64,000 nt of DNA from Tenacibaculum adriaticum (GCF_008124875.1 NZ_VNIA01000004.1:238805-302804); one strand, 5' to 3'. Counted from the first letter of the stretch, positions 29,001 to 37,906 are shown. The notes: generated by a model not told the origin, from the letters alone. Translations and numbers: made by a program.

Positions 29001-30506
29001 AACATAGATTTTGATTTTATCGAAAATGCCAATATAAAATTACAAGATCAATCTTTTATAGTTAAAAACATTGTTTTAAAAGATACAAAATTCGATACAA
29101 AAGGATATTTATCTGGAAGTGTTACACATCAAGAATTTGAAAAGTGGTATATGAATTTAGATTTAAATACCCCAAATTTATTAGTATTAGATACTAAAGA
29201 GGCAGAAGAAATACCGTATTATGGATCTGCTTTTTTAAGAGGTAATGCTCAAATAAGAGGTCTAACAAGTAATTTAAGTATAGATGTTAATGGAAGTACT
29301 CAACCGGGAACCATTTTTGTAATTCCTTTAAACGATGTAACCACAATAGATAATTATAAACTCATTCGTTTTAAAACCGAAGATAAAGAAGAAGATCAAA
29401 ATCTAGGTATTGATAAAATTAAAGGGTTAAATTTAACAATTAAGCTGGATGTTACTAAAGATGCATTAGCGCATGTGGTAATCGATAAAATATCTGGAAG
29501 TGATTTAAAAGGAAGCGGTACAGGGAATCTGGATATAGAAATTGATACCCGTGGAAAGTTTAATATGTTTGGGGATTTAAAAATTGAAAAAGGGGTATAT
29601 AATTTTAAATATGGAGGAATTATTAATAAACCATTTAACGTGCAAAAAGGAGGGACTATTTCTTGGAATGGGAGTCCGTTTGATGCTGAATTAGATTTGA
29701 CAGCAATTTATGAAACTAAGGCTAATCCAGCTCAATTATTAGATAATATTAACTCAACTCGTAAAATACCCATAGATTTATATACAAGAATTACAGGAGG
29801 ACTATTTAATTCGAAACAAGAGTTTGATATAAAAATACCCAATGCAAACTCAACTATTGCCTCTGAATTGGAATTTATATTAAATGAAAACGATTTAAAT
29901 ACGAAAATGCAACACTTTACTTTTTTACTGGCTTTTGGTACTTTTTTCGATGAAGAAACTATTGGTAGTAGTGCCAATTCAGGGATAACAGGAACAGCTG
30001 CTCAAATGGCAACGAGTATATTGTCTAATATGTTGAATAGTGAAGATAGTAAATTTCAAGTGGGTGTAGGCTATACACAAGGAGATAAAGCAGATGTTAG
30101 TAAATTAAGAAACGCTATTGATGATCAGGTAGATGTTTCTGTATCTACTCAAATAAGCGATAGAGTTTTAGTAAATGGTAAAGTAGGGGTTCCAGTTGGA
30201 GGAAATACTCAAACAAATGTAGTTGGAGAAGTAAAAGTTGAGGTGTTATTAAATGAAGAAGGAACGTTAAGAGCTAATTTTTTTAACAAACCGAATGAAG
30301 TTCAATATTCATTAGAAGAAGAAGGGTACACACAGGGATTGGGACTATCCTACCAAGTAAACTTCAATAATATTAAAGAATTGAAAGAAAAAATTGGACT
30401 CAAAAAGAACAAGGATAAAAATATAGATAGTATAAACGTTAAGCAAAAAAGACCACTAATTAATTTTAAAACTAAAAAAGATACAACCAAAATTAAGAAT
30501 GAGTAG
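26052..30506 (+). CDS. tamB: TamB/DUF490 translocation and assembly module protein
   Basis: The 1484-residue protein has one N-terminal membrane helix (about 5-28) and then a very long series of beta strands, ending in the conserved DUF490 C-terminal domain (GKVGVPVGG... to GLGLSYQVNF) and a Lys-rich tail. TamB-like proteins bridge the two membranes as a hydrophobic beta-taco and move phospholipids to the outer membrane. The frame opens with GTG at 26052; ATG 26067 is a close alternative. Its end overlaps the next gene by eight bases, so it is coupled to the DUF368 genes. Confidence 0.93.
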   Translation: MNKILMRLIGVILILLLLLMLILSIPAVQSRLAKIATNYLNKEFNTSIVVKKIDLSLLGSVQLKGIEIRDHHQDTLIFVKNLKTSLLNAKRVLDNNVNLGDATLSGAHFYMKTYKGEEEDNMSIFLKSFEDDKPQKDSTPFVLNSQNIYIDGLTFELKDENKNNHLQFAAYNAGTSVQDFSLVGPNVSMKIRGLYFTDNRGINVTSMSSDFEYTRTQMLLQNTIIKTDNETNVVADIIFKYKREDFSSFLDKVKVQGEFKKSSISVIDLNKFYGELGGADMLFFTGKIKGVLNNFSADNLNMYSKYGMQIKGDLGFVNAFNSERGFVFDGNIDRVSSNYNQLRSILPNVLGKKLPSDFKKFGNFNLSGIIKVTPEQMDATLEVHSQIGSTISDLQLTNIDNIDNARYSGEVEFIDFDLGKFANDPQLGKISLKADVRGRGFQVENINTTIIGNVSSLEFNGYSYKNLSVNGQFQNKKFDGFLDAKDDNFNLKFKGLADFSSEVNKFDFTADIDKVDLTKTNLFKRDSLAILKGKIELDISGNTFDDIIGKATFTNVVYTNNKQVYPFEQFEVNSSVKDSIKTIKVDSKDIVQGELEGKFTFSELFPVFQNALGSVYTNYKPIPVAPNQYINFDFAIYNQIVDVFLPHISISKNTKIKGRINSNRDAVKITFSSPQLDIYKNVIDEVLLRIDNKNTLYNTHLTADKITTKYYDVTDLNLLNRTVNDTLFFKSTFKGGKKKAEDFNLDFFYTINQNQKSVVGIQKSTFNHNDYDWVVNPEGNNDNKVTFDLREDSFSFSPFLLISDDQKIEFSGDLFGDDYKDLKSKLTNVQVSSVLPEIENLDLKGVINGVAELKQKDGNIQPLANLTIKDVIVNEFSQGTLKIKVEGQNSFNKYDVDISLRDYEFDNVKAIGSLDFSTEKPTMDLGITFKEYELNGFSDFGGEVISNLRGRLSGNFTSKGEISNPDFKGNLNLIEAGLTFPYLNIDFDFIENANIKLQDQSFIVKNIVLKDTKFDTKGYLSGSVTHQEFEKWYMNLDLNTPNLLVLDTKEAEEIPYYGSAFLRGNAQIRGLTSNLSIDVNGSTQPGTIFVIPLNDVTTIDNYKLIRFKTEDKEEDQNLGIDKIKGLNLTIKLDVTKDALAHVVIDKISGSDLKGSGTGNLDIEIDTRGKFNMFGDLKIEKGVYNFKYGGIINKPFNVQKGGTISWNGSPFDAELDLTAIYETKANPAQLLDNINSTRKIPIDLYTRITGGLFNSKQEFDIKIPNANSTIASELEFILNENDLNTKMQHFTFLLAFGTFFDEETIGSSANSGITGTAAQMATSILSNMLNSEDSKFQVGVGYTQGDKADVSKLRNAIDDQVDVSVSTQISDRVLVNGKVGVPVGGNTQTNVVGEVKVEVLLNEEGTLRANFFNKPNEVQYSLEEEGYTQGLGLSYQVNFNNIKELKEKIGLKKNKDKNIDSINVKQKRPLINFKTKKDTTKIKNE

Positions 30507-31428
30507 AACAATTAAAGATTATTTTATAATAGGGTTAAAAGGAATGGCAATGGGAGCCGCAGATGTGGTTCCTGGAGTTTCAGGAGGTACAATAGCATTT
30601 ATTTCGGGTATATATGAAGAGCTTTTGGGGTCGATAAGTAATATAAATTTAGAATTATTTAAAACCTTAAAAAAAGAAGGGTTTAAAAAAGCTTGGAAAC
30701 AATTAAATGGAACCTTTTTACTTTCACTTTTTGTAGGGATTGTTATAAGTGTTATTTCATTAGCAAAAGTAATATCATGGTTACTCGACCATCATCCTGT
30801 TTTATTATGGTCTTTCTTTTTTGGATTAGTTTTAGCAAGTATAATTTATATTGGAAGGCAAATCACAAAATGGAATACAATTTCTATTATAGTGTTAGTT
30901 TTAGGTGCTGTTTTAGCATATTACATTACCACTTTAAACCCTCTAGTTTCAGAAAATTCCTCCCCAATTTTTATGTTTTTAGCAGGGGCAATAGCAATTT
31001 GTGCTATGATTTTGCCAGGTATTTCAGGTTCTTTTATTTTGGTGCTTTTAGGGGCATATAAACCTATTTTATCTGCAGTAAATAATAAAAATTTTCAAAT
31101 TATAGCATTTGTTGGTACTGGTGCTATTATAGGGTTACTTACTTTTTCGAAAATATTAAAATGGCTGTTTGATAATTATAAAAATTATACGTTGGCAGTA
31201 TTAACAGGCTTTATTATTGGTTCACTTAATAAAATTTGGCCTTGGAAAAAAGCGTTAACCTATAGAATAAATTCTCACGGAGAGAAAGTGCCTTTTAATG
31301 AATTGTCAATTTCACCTTATTCTTTTGATGGAGATCCACAAATAATGTACGCTGTTTTACTATCAGTATTAGGCTTTGGTTTAATTTTATTACTAGAAAG
31401 ACTAGCTGTTAAAAATAATAGTCTTTAG
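30499..31428 (+). CDS. DUF368 family membrane protein, copy 1
   Basis: The 309-residue protein has the DUF368 signature GAADVVPGVSGGTIAFISGIY near its N-terminus and a second related half around AICAMILPGISGSFIL, with about eight membrane segments. The two PG(V/I)SG motifs suggest an inverted internal repeat. DUF368 proteins, together with DedA proteins, have been linked to undecaprenyl-phosphate recycling across the membrane; applying that to this protein is inference. It overlaps tamB and is followed 18 bases later by a paralogue. Confidence 0.9.
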   Translation: MSRTIKDYFIIGLKGMAMGAADVVPGVSGGTIAFISGIYEELLGSISNINLELFKTLKKEGFKKAWKQLNGTFLLSLFVGIVISVISLAKVISWLLDHHPVLLWSFFFGLVLASIIYIGRQITKWNTISIIVLVLGAVLAYYITTLNPLVSENSSPIFMFLAGAIAICAMILPGISGSFILVLLGAYKPILSAVNNKNFQIIAFVGTGAIIGLLTFSKILKWLFDNYKNYTLAVLTGFIIGSLNKIWPWKKALTYRINSHGEKVPFNELSISPYSFDGDPQIMYAVLLSVLGFGLILLLERLAVKNNSL

Positions 31429-31446
31429 TTATAACGACCAGAATAA

Positions 31447-32457
31447 ATGTACAAACAACGAAAACTATCAGAAAAAATCAATCTATTCTTAAAAGGATTG
31501 GTAATGGGTGGCGCTAATAAAATTCCTGGTGTTTCTGGTGGTATGGTTGCATTTGTAATGGGGTTTTATGAAGAGCTTATATTTGCTTTTCAGAGGATAA
31601 ACGGTAAAGCCTTTAAGCTACTTTTTAACGGACGGTTTAAAAGTTTTGTACAATATACAAACATACAATTTTTAGTGTTGGTTATGCTAGGAAGTGTATT
31701 TAGCTACTTTAGTGTTTCTTTGATTTTAGATTATTTTATTAAGAACTACGAACTTTATGTTTGGGCTTGGTTTTTTGGAATGATTATAGGTTCTATTTAT
31801 TATATTTCCAAAGACTTTGGAGATTGGAGGGCCAAAAACATCTTAGCGTTAATCGTTGGAGCTTCTATAGGAATAGCGATTAGTTTTATGACACCTGCTA
31901 AAGAAAACGATAATTTATGGTTTGTTTTTGCTTGTGGTATTATTGGTGTTTCAGGAATGACCTTACCTGGTTTGTCGGGTTCTTTTATACTTATTTTGTT
32001 TGGAAATTATGTACTCTTGTTAGTAGATAGCGTAAATGTTTTAGGAAATGTTATTAGCCAATTATTCTCAGGGAATTTTGATGTATTAAAAGATCCAATT
32101 AAAATTAGATATCTAAAAATCATAGGATCATTTACAGCAGGATCTGCCTTTGGATTAGTATCAATATCCCATGTTTTAGGCTATGTTTTAAAAAGATGGC
32201 ATCAAATTGTTACTGCTCTTATTATTGGTTTTATAACGGGTTCTTTAGGAATTGTTTGGCCATGGAAAAAAACTGTTTTCAAAACAGATAACGGAGATTT
32301 TTTACTTGACCAAGAAGGAAATAAAATTGTAGAAAATTATCAACGTTACATTCCAGATTTTGAAAAACAAGAAACGTGGCTTGTTATTGGATTTATATTA
32401 GTAGGTATTTTATTAGTTTTAGCAATCGATTATTATGGTAAAAGGCGAAAAAAATAA
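31447..32457 (+). CDS. DUF368 family membrane protein, copy 2
   Basis: The 336-residue paralogue of the preceding gene carries GGANKIPGVSGGMVAFVMGFY and GVSGMTLPGLSGSFILIL. It is longer at the C-terminus, with a loop containing a WPWKKT motif shared with copy 1 (IWPWKKALT). Divergence between the copies is considerable, so this is an old duplication, perhaps a heterodimer. Its last 23 bases overlap the start of aroE. Confidence 0.9.
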   Translation: MYKQRKLSEKINLFLKGLVMGGANKIPGVSGGMVAFVMGFYEELIFAFQRINGKAFKLLFNGRFKSFVQYTNIQFLVLVMLGSVFSYFSVSLILDYFIKNYELYVWAWFFGMIIGSIYYISKDFGDWRAKNILALIVGASIGIAISFMTPAKENDNLWFVFACGIIGVSGMTLPGLSGSFILILFGNYVLLLVDSVNVLGNVISQLFSGNFDVLKDPIKIRYLKIIGSFTAGSAFGLVSISHVLGYVLKRWHQIVTALIIGFITGSLGIVWPWKKTVFKTDNGDFLLDQEGNKIVENYQRYIPDFEKQETWLVIGFILVGILLVLAIDYYGKRRKK

Positions 32458-33193
32458 ATTATTTGGTCTTTTGGGAAGAAATATTTCTTATTCTTTTTCC
32501 AGAGAGTATTTTACAGAAAAATTTAAAGAATTAAAGCTGGAAAATCATAAATATATAAATTTTGACTTACAACAAATAGAAGATTTATCTGAGATTTTAA
32601 AGGAAAATAAAAATGTTTTATGTGGTTTAAATGTAACGATTCCTTACAAAGAAGAAGTTTTTCCTTTTTTAGATACTATTGATAAAAAGGCAAAAAAAAT
32701 AGGAGCGGTAAATAGTATTAAAATTTCCAAAAAAGGAAAGTTGAAAGGATATAATACCGATTATTATGGATTCAAAAACTCTTTAAAGCCACTCTTAAAA
32801 AAACATCATACAAAAGCATTAATTTTAGGAACAGGGGGTGCTTCTAAAGCAGTAGCGCATGCGTTAAAAAAGTTAGATATAAAATACAAGTTTGTAACGC
32901 GAACTAAAAGGAATGAAGAAATGTTTACTTATTCTGAATTAACTTCAAAAGAAATCACTGAGTACACAATTATTATAAATTGTACCCCTTTGGGTACACA
33001 TCCTAATATTGAAAATCGTCCGGATATTCCATATCAATATATTAACGAAAAACATTTGCTGTACGATCTAATTTATAATCCTGCAAAAACTACATTTTTA
33101 AGTTTAGGAAAAAAGCAAGGAGCAACCACAAAAAACGGATTAGAAATGCTTGAATTACAAGCTGAAAAATCTTGGAAAATTTGGAATAAATAA
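32435..33193 (+). CDS. aroE: Shikimate dehydrogenase AroE
   Basis: The 252-residue enzyme reduces 3-dehydroshikimate to shikimate with NADPH in aromatic amino acid synthesis. It shows the shikimate-binding LGRNISYSFS (residues 13-22), NVTIPYKE with catalytic Lys72, the NTDYYGF block, the nucleotide loop LGTGGASKAVAHAL and NCTPLGTHP. At 252 residues it is a compact form (E. coli AroE 272), as is common in Bacteroidota. It is the last gene of the tamB operon, with a start inside the DUF368 gene. Confidence 0.95.
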   Translation: MVKGEKNKLFGLLGRNISYSFSREYFTEKFKELKLENHKYINFDLQQIEDLSEILKENKNVLCGLNVTIPYKEEVFPFLDTIDKKAKKIGAVNSIKISKKGKLKGYNTDYYGFKNSLKPLLKKHHTKALILGTGGASKAVAHALKKLDIKYKFVTRTKRNEEMFTYSELTSKEITEYTIIINCTPLGTHPNIENRPDIPYQYINEKHLLYDLIYNPAKTTFLSLGKKQGATTKNGLEMLELQAEKSWKIWNK

Positions 33194-33321
33194 CATCGTT
33201 CGAATAGTTTTTAAATTAAATTACAACTAATTTTTTTAGAAATCTTTATTTTATATTAAGGTTAAGGATGTTAAAAATCTTCTTAAACACAATATTTTAA
33301 AGGGTTTTACTTAAATTAAAC

Positions 33322-33351
33322 TTTGCAATTATGCAATAATCCGTATCTTTA
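33322..33351 (+). promoter_or_regulatory. Bacteroidota-type promoter of the DUF349 gene
   Basis: TTTG (33322-33325), an 18-base spacer and TATCTTTA (33344-33351) match the TTTG/TAnnTTTG promoter of Bacteroidota primary sigma factor with one mismatch. It lies 34 bases before the start codon. Confidence 0.55.
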
Positions 33352-33384
33352 TAATCTAATTTTGGAACTTTAAACATTATATAA

Positions 33385-35232
33385 ATGTTAGAAAATAACG
33401 ATAAAAGCGTAGAGAATAAATCAAAGAGTACAGTTGATAGTAAAATTACTGAAGAAACATCAAAAGTAGTAGATGCTATAGAAAATGAAGTCGCGGAAGA
33501 AGCTGAAAAGAAAGATGAGAAGCACGAAATACCTATGTTAGACTTCAATTCTATGGAGTTAGAGAAACTAGTAGAGGAGTTAAGTAAGCTAATAAAAAAC
33601 AATCCTGTTCAACAAATAAAAGCGAATTCGGATGCAATTAAAAATGCCTTCAATAGTAAATTTGGTAAGTTATTAGCAGAGAAAAAAGAAGCATTTTTAG
33701 CAGAAGGAGGAAATTCTATCGATTTTCAATTTTCGAGTCCCATTAAAACAGAATACAATAAACTTTTAAAAGAATATAAAACAAAACGTGATGCTTATTA
33801 TTCTCAATTAGAAAAGCAACTAAATGAAAATTTAGATAAGAGAAATGCTGTAATTGATGAGTTAAAAGCATTGATTGAAAATGCAGATCCAAAAACAATG
33901 TACAATGAGTATCAGCAGATACAAGAGCGATGGAAAGCAATAGGGTCTGTACCGAGAAGTCGTTATAATGATACTTGGAAAACCTATCATCATCACGTAG
34001 AGCGTTTTTATGATATTTTACACCTTAATAAAGACTTTAGAGAGTTAGATTTTAAACATAATTTAGAAGAAAAGCTAAAATTAATTACTCGTGCCGAAGG
34101 CCTTTTAGAAAAAGAAGATGTTAATGACGCATTTAAAGAATTACAGGATTTACACCGCTTGTGGAAAGAAGATATAGGTCCAGTAGATAAAGAACATCGA
34201 GAAGATGTTTGGGATAAATTTAGCGAGGTAACCAAAAAACTACATGATAAACGCCATGAACATTTCCGTGAATTGAAATCAAAGTATCAAGATATTATTG
34301 ATGCAAAAATGTTGGTTATTGAAGAGCTTAACGCTTACGATACTTCAGGTAATAAGACACATAACGATTGGCAAAAAAGCATTAAAGAAGTGGAAGCTAT
34401 TCGTAAAAAATATTTTGATGCTGGTAAACTTCCGTATAATAAAAGTGAAGCGGTTTGGCAAGAATTTAAAGCGGCTACAAAAAAGTTTAATTCAGAAAAG
34501 AATGTTTTTTATAAAGAAGAAAAAAATTCTCAAAGTGATAATTTAAAGAAAAAGATCGCTTTAGTTGAATTAGCTGAAAGTATTAAGGATAGTGAAGATT
34601 GGGAGGAAACTACCAACACAATGAAGCGTATTCAAGCCGATTGGAAAAAAATAGGTCATGTACCACGCAAATTTTCTGATGATATTTGGAAACGTTTTAA
34701 AAGTGCTTGTAATTATTATTTTGATAAATTACACGCTCGTAAAAATGAATTAAATAAAGAGCAACAAGATGTTGTAGATGCAAAAAAAGTATTCTTAGAT
34801 GAATTTAAAGTAGAAGAAGTAGCTACATTAGAAAATATACAGGATGCTATAAATAAGTGGAGAGATTTAGGTAGGTTACCAAGAAACGCACGCCATTTAG
34901 ACGGTAAATTTAATAAAGTAATCGATACTCAATTAGAAAAATTAAACTTAGGTCGTGAAGATATTGAAATGATGAAGTTTAAGAATTTAATTGAAAACCA
35001 TTTAGAACAAGAGGATTTAAAAAAATTAGATAACGAGCAATTTTATATTCGTAAAAAGATAGATGAAACGGTTCGTGAAATGCAGCAATTAGAAAATAAT
35101 TTAAGCTTTATTTCTAATGCTTCTGCAGATAATCCATTGGTACAAAATGTACGTAAAGAAATTCAAGGGTTCAAAGATGAATTAGATCTTTTACAATTAA
35201 AGTTAGATTATATTAAAAAGCTAGATTATTAG
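33385..35232 (+). CDS. DUF349 domain-containing coiled-coil protein
   Basis: The 615-residue acidic protein has an N-terminal variable, Glu/Lys-rich part (1-55) and then about six DUF349 repeats, each with a central W-K-x-I-G motif or variant (RWKAIGSVPR, DWKKIGHVPRKF, KWRDLGRLPRNAR). The repeats form helical bundles; the C-terminal 80 residues are a coiled coil. No enzyme motif is seen. Large DUF349 proteins are conserved in Bacteroidota; the molecular role is not clear to me. It has its own promoter and terminator. Confidence 0.88.
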   Translation: MLENNDKSVENKSKSTVDSKITEETSKVVDAIENEVAEEAEKKDEKHEIPMLDFNSMELEKLVEELSKLIKNNPVQQIKANSDAIKNAFNSKFGKLLAEKKEAFLAEGGNSIDFQFSSPIKTEYNKLLKEYKTKRDAYYSQLEKQLNENLDKRNAVIDELKALIENADPKTMYNEYQQIQERWKAIGSVPRSRYNDTWKTYHHHVERFYDILHLNKDFRELDFKHNLEEKLKLITRAEGLLEKEDVNDAFKELQDLHRLWKEDIGPVDKEHREDVWDKFSEVTKKLHDKRHEHFRELKSKYQDIIDAKMLVIEELNAYDTSGNKTHNDWQKSIKEVEAIRKKYFDAGKLPYNKSEAVWQEFKAATKKFNSEKNVFYKEEKNSQSDNLKKKIALVELAESIKDSEDWEETTNTMKRIQADWKKIGHVPRKFSDDIWKRFKSACNYYFDKLHARKNELNKEQQDVVDAKKVFLDEFKVEEVATLENIQDAINKWRDLGRLPRNARHLDGKFNKVIDTQLEKLNLGREDIEMMKFKNLIENHLEQEDLKKLDNEQFYIRKKIDETVREMQQLENNLSFISNASADNPLVQNVRKEIQGFKDELDLLQLKLDYIKKLDY

Positions 35233-35269
35233 TTTTTGGCTAATAAACTTATAAAATCAAGATCTTAGT

Positions 35270-35305
35270 AAAAAACTCGAAACCTAATGTGGTTCGAGTT
35301 TTTTG
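35270..35305. terminator. Bidirectional terminator between the DUF349 and GH20 genes
   Basis: AAAAAACTCGAA (35270-35281) pairs with TTCGAGTTTTTT (35293-35304), with inner ACC/GGT pairing. It serves the plus-strand DUF349 gene and the convergent hexosaminidase gene. Confidence 0.88.
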
Positions 35306-35370
35306 CTTTTTATAGGGATTGTTATCGTTTTTATGTAAAATAGTTGCAAATCAAATCTTTATATGTATTA

Positions 35371-36990
35371 TCAATACTTTTCAATCTTTTCAAGAGAATT
35401 TTCATTTTTATTCCAATCAATTAAGATTGAAGGGTAATAGTTAACATTCATGCGATTTAAAAAAGATGATTGTTTTGCCAAACGAAGTCTATAATTTTCC
35501 CAGTCCCTATTCTCTTGAGTTGTCCAACCGAGTTCTGAATACCCAATAGCTCTTGGAAAAGCTAAGTACTCCAATTCATCAATATTGCTAATGGTTTCTG
35601 ACCACAGAGGTGCTTCTATTCCTAAAATATTTTTTATTGGTATACCATCATAAGATTCTGGTGTCCAAATGTAGGCAGTATCAACGGGGATATAGCCTGC
35701 CCAGTGTAACCCATGTTTGGAGAGCGAGTCATATTTCATGTCTAAATATGCTTTTTTAGCTGGAGACATAATAATTTTCATGTTTTTATTTATAGCTTTT
35801 TCTGCATTTTTTTTGCTAGACCAGAATTGTGAAATGGAAGTAGAATCTATATTCGCTGTGGCAATCTCATCCCATCCAATTATACGCTTACCATATTTTT
35901 GAACAATCTTTTCTACTTTAGTGATAAAATATATATAATCTTTCTTTTTAGTTACATGACTTTCGTCTCCACCTATGTGAAAATAAGGACCAGGTGAAAG
36001 AGCAGATATTTCACGAACTACATCATCAATAAAAGCATAAACGGTATCTTTATGAGTGTTAAATGTACTAAAACCTACCTTCATCCCTTTATATAGTTTT
36101 GGAGTTTTGCCATTCCCATTCAAAAACGGATAAGAAACAGAGGCAGCATTAGTATGCCCAGGCATATCAATTTCAGGAACAATTATAATATGATGAATTG
36201 CTGCATAATTAACAATTTCAGAGTATTCCTTTTGGGTATAGAAGCCACCAGATCCTCCACCTACTTCTGTACTTCCTCCAATTTCCGTAAGTTTAGGCCA
36301 TGATTTGATTTCTATACGCCATCCCTGATCATCAGTAAGGTGTAAATGGAGTGCATTATATTTATAGTATGCTAATATATCAATGTATTTTTTGACATCT
36401 TCAACGTTAAAGAAATGACGTGCTACATCTAGCATTGCTCCTCGATATTCGAATTGAGGAGAATCGATGATTTTTCCTGTAGGAACGACCCATATTTTAG
36501 TGCTTGAAAGAGTATCATTACTTGTCTCTGGAATTATTTGTTGTAAGGTTTGGATACCTCTAAAAGCTCCTTCTGTAGTATTAGAATTAAGTATTATTGA
36601 ATCTTGAGTTATGTATAGTTGATAAGCTTCTCGTTTATTGTGATTAATACCATTTGATTGGTTAATATAGATAACGGTTTCTTTATCGAGAATTTCATCT
36701 ATATTTACTTTAAGATCTAAATCAGTTTTTGCTTTAATTTTATTAGCTAAGAACCTCCCAACTTCTTCAAACTCTGTATTATTTTTAGAGGTGTAAATAG
36801 CAGTATGTTTATCCAGAGCAAATCCACTATTAGTAGAAATCACTTTTAGAGGTTTTGGAATAAAACTCTCTGCAGCTAAATCTGTTTTCGGGAAAGTAAT
36901 TACACGTTTCTTTTTTTGTAAGGTACAAGCAGTTGAGATTATTAAAAAAAATAAAATGATTAAATTTTTGATTGTTATAGGAGTTTTCAT
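35371..36990 (-). CDS. GH20 beta-N-acetylhexosaminidase lipoprotein
   Basis: The 539-residue enzyme has a lipoprotein signal (IISTAC, Cys22), an N-terminal GH20b-type domain (about 40-165) and a catalytic TIM barrel. The catalytic pair is Asp342-Glu343 in HIGGDES. The GAMLDVARHFF, LHLHLTDDQGWRIEI and EIDMPGHTNAA blocks are intact, as is the C-terminal GIEAPLWSE. It removes terminal GlcNAc or GalNAc from chitin oligomers, glycans or peptidoglycan fragments at the cell surface. A perfect TAGCTAT dyad lies 28 bases upstream. It is a single-gene unit. Confidence 0.94.
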   Translation of the reverse strand: MKTPITIKNLIILFFLIISTACTLQKKKRVITFPKTDLAAESFIPKPLKVISTNSGFALDKHTAIYTSKNNTEFEEVGRFLANKIKAKTDLDLKVNIDEILDKETVIYINQSNGINHNKREAYQLYITQDSIILNSNTTEGAFRGIQTLQQIIPETSNDTLSSTKIWVVPTGKIIDSPQFEYRGAMLDVARHFFNVEDVKKYIDILAYYKYNALHLHLTDDQGWRIEIKSWPKLTEIGGSTEVGGGSGGFYTQKEYSEIVNYAAIHHIIIVPEIDMPGHTNAASVSYPFLNGNGKTPKLYKGMKVGFSTFNTHKDTVYAFIDDVVREISALSPGPYFHIGGDESHVTKKKDYIYFITKVEKIVQKYGKRIIGWDEIATANIDSTSISQFWSSKKNAEKAINKNMKIIMSPAKKAYLDMKYDSLSKHGLHWAGYIPVDTAYIWTPESYDGIPIKNILGIEAPLWSETISNIDELEYLAFPRAIGYSELGWTTQENRDWENYRLRLAKQSSFLNRMNVNYYPSILIDWNKNENSLEKIEKY

Positions 36991-37017
36991 AATCTTTAGT
37001 TCTGATTTGTTAGAATA

Positions 37018-37037
37018 TAGCTATTCGATAATAGCTA
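37018..37037. promoter_or_regulatory. Perfect TAGCTAT-N6-ATAGCTA dyad upstream of the hexosaminidase gene
   Basis: A 7-6-7 inverted repeat starts 28 bases before the GH20 start codon, where an operator would act. A dyad with the same arms but a 21-base spacer precedes the Gfo/Idh/MocA gene at 55233-55267. Shared control is possible but not shown. Confidence 0.4.
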
Positions 37038-37083
37038 AGTTATCAGAAATTAATTTTAGAAGCAAACTTAAATTGAACTCAAC

Positions 37084-37112
37084 AAAAAAGCCCTCGTAAC
37101 CGAGAGCTTTTA
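37084..37112 (-). terminator. Terminator after the zinc-ribbon-like coiled-coil gene
   Basis: AAAAGCCCTCG (37086-37096) faces CGAGAGCTTTT (37101-37111) with one mismatch; on the minus strand a T-run follows. It lies 22 bases beyond the stop at 37134. Confidence 0.75.
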
Positions 37113-37133
37113 AAATATATTTTGATGAAAATA

Positions 37134-37904
37134 TTAAGCAAATATGCTATCAATTTTATCCTTTTCTTCTTGGGCTAAAGCAGCGTCTACTAAAATACGC
37201 CCACTATGCTCGTCAATGGTAATTTTTTTACGGTTGGCAATTTCTAATTGTACTTGTGGCGGAATCGTAAAGAAAGATCCACCAGCAGCTCCACGTTCAA
37301 TAGAAACGACAGCTAATCCGTTTTTAACTTTTGTACGAATTCTGTTATAGGCATTTAGTAAATGCTCGTCGATAGATTTAGAATATTCTTCCGACTTTTC
37401 GTGTAATAATTTCTCCTCTTTTTCAGTTTCTTTTAAGATAGCGTTTAATTCATTTTTTTTGTGATCTAAATGATTTTGTTGTTGTGCTAATCTTTCTTTA
37501 GTACTGTCAATTACTTCATTTTTTTGAGCAATTTTAGCTTTAAATTCTTTAATTCTTTTCTCGGCTAATTGAATTTCTAATTCTTGAAATTCAACTTCTT
37601 TACTTAAAGAATCAAACTCACGATTATTACGAACGTTCTTTTGTTGTTCTTCGTATTTAGTTATTAGCGTTTTAGACTCTTCCATCGCTAATTTTTTATT
37701 GCTTATATCTGCCTCTAAATTAGCAACATCTTCAGCTAAGTTAGAAATTCTGGTGTTTAATCCGGCAACTTCATCTTCTAAATCTTCAACTTCTAAAGGT
37801 AATTCACCACGAACGTTTCTAATATCATCAATTCTAGAATCGATTAATTGTAAATCGTATAACGCTCTTAATTTCTCTTCTACCGTTACTTCTTTTTTTG
37901 CCAT
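37134..37904 (-). CDS. CdsZ/YbgI-partner coiled-coil protein with a cysteine-free zinc-ribbon-like end
   Basis: The 256-residue protein is a long antiparallel coiled coil (about 15-185) followed by the C-terminal domain normally called the C4-type zinc ribbon. In the usual family this reads C-x-G-C...IPPQ...C-x-x-CGRIL. Here the same frame reads ERGAAGGSFFTIPPQ and DEHSGRILV, with no cysteine at all in the domain, so zinc cannot bind by the usual four ligands. It follows the Nif3-like gene after two bases. The same pairing occurs widely; the function is unclear, perhaps nucleic-acid related. Confidence 0.88.
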   Translation of the reverse strand: MAKKEVTVEEKLRALYDLQLIDSRIDDIRNVRGELPLEVEDLEDEVAGLNTRISNLAEDVANLEADISNKKLAMEESKTLITKYEEQQKNVRNNREFDSLSKEVEFQELEIQLAEKRIKEFKAKIAQKNEVIDSTKERLAQQQNHLDHKKNELNAILKETEKEEKLLHEKSEEYSKSIDEHLLNAYNRIRTKVKNGLAVVSIERGAAGGSFFTIPPQVQLEIANRKKITIDEHSGRILVDAALAQEEKDKIDSIFA

Positions 37905-37906
37905 CT

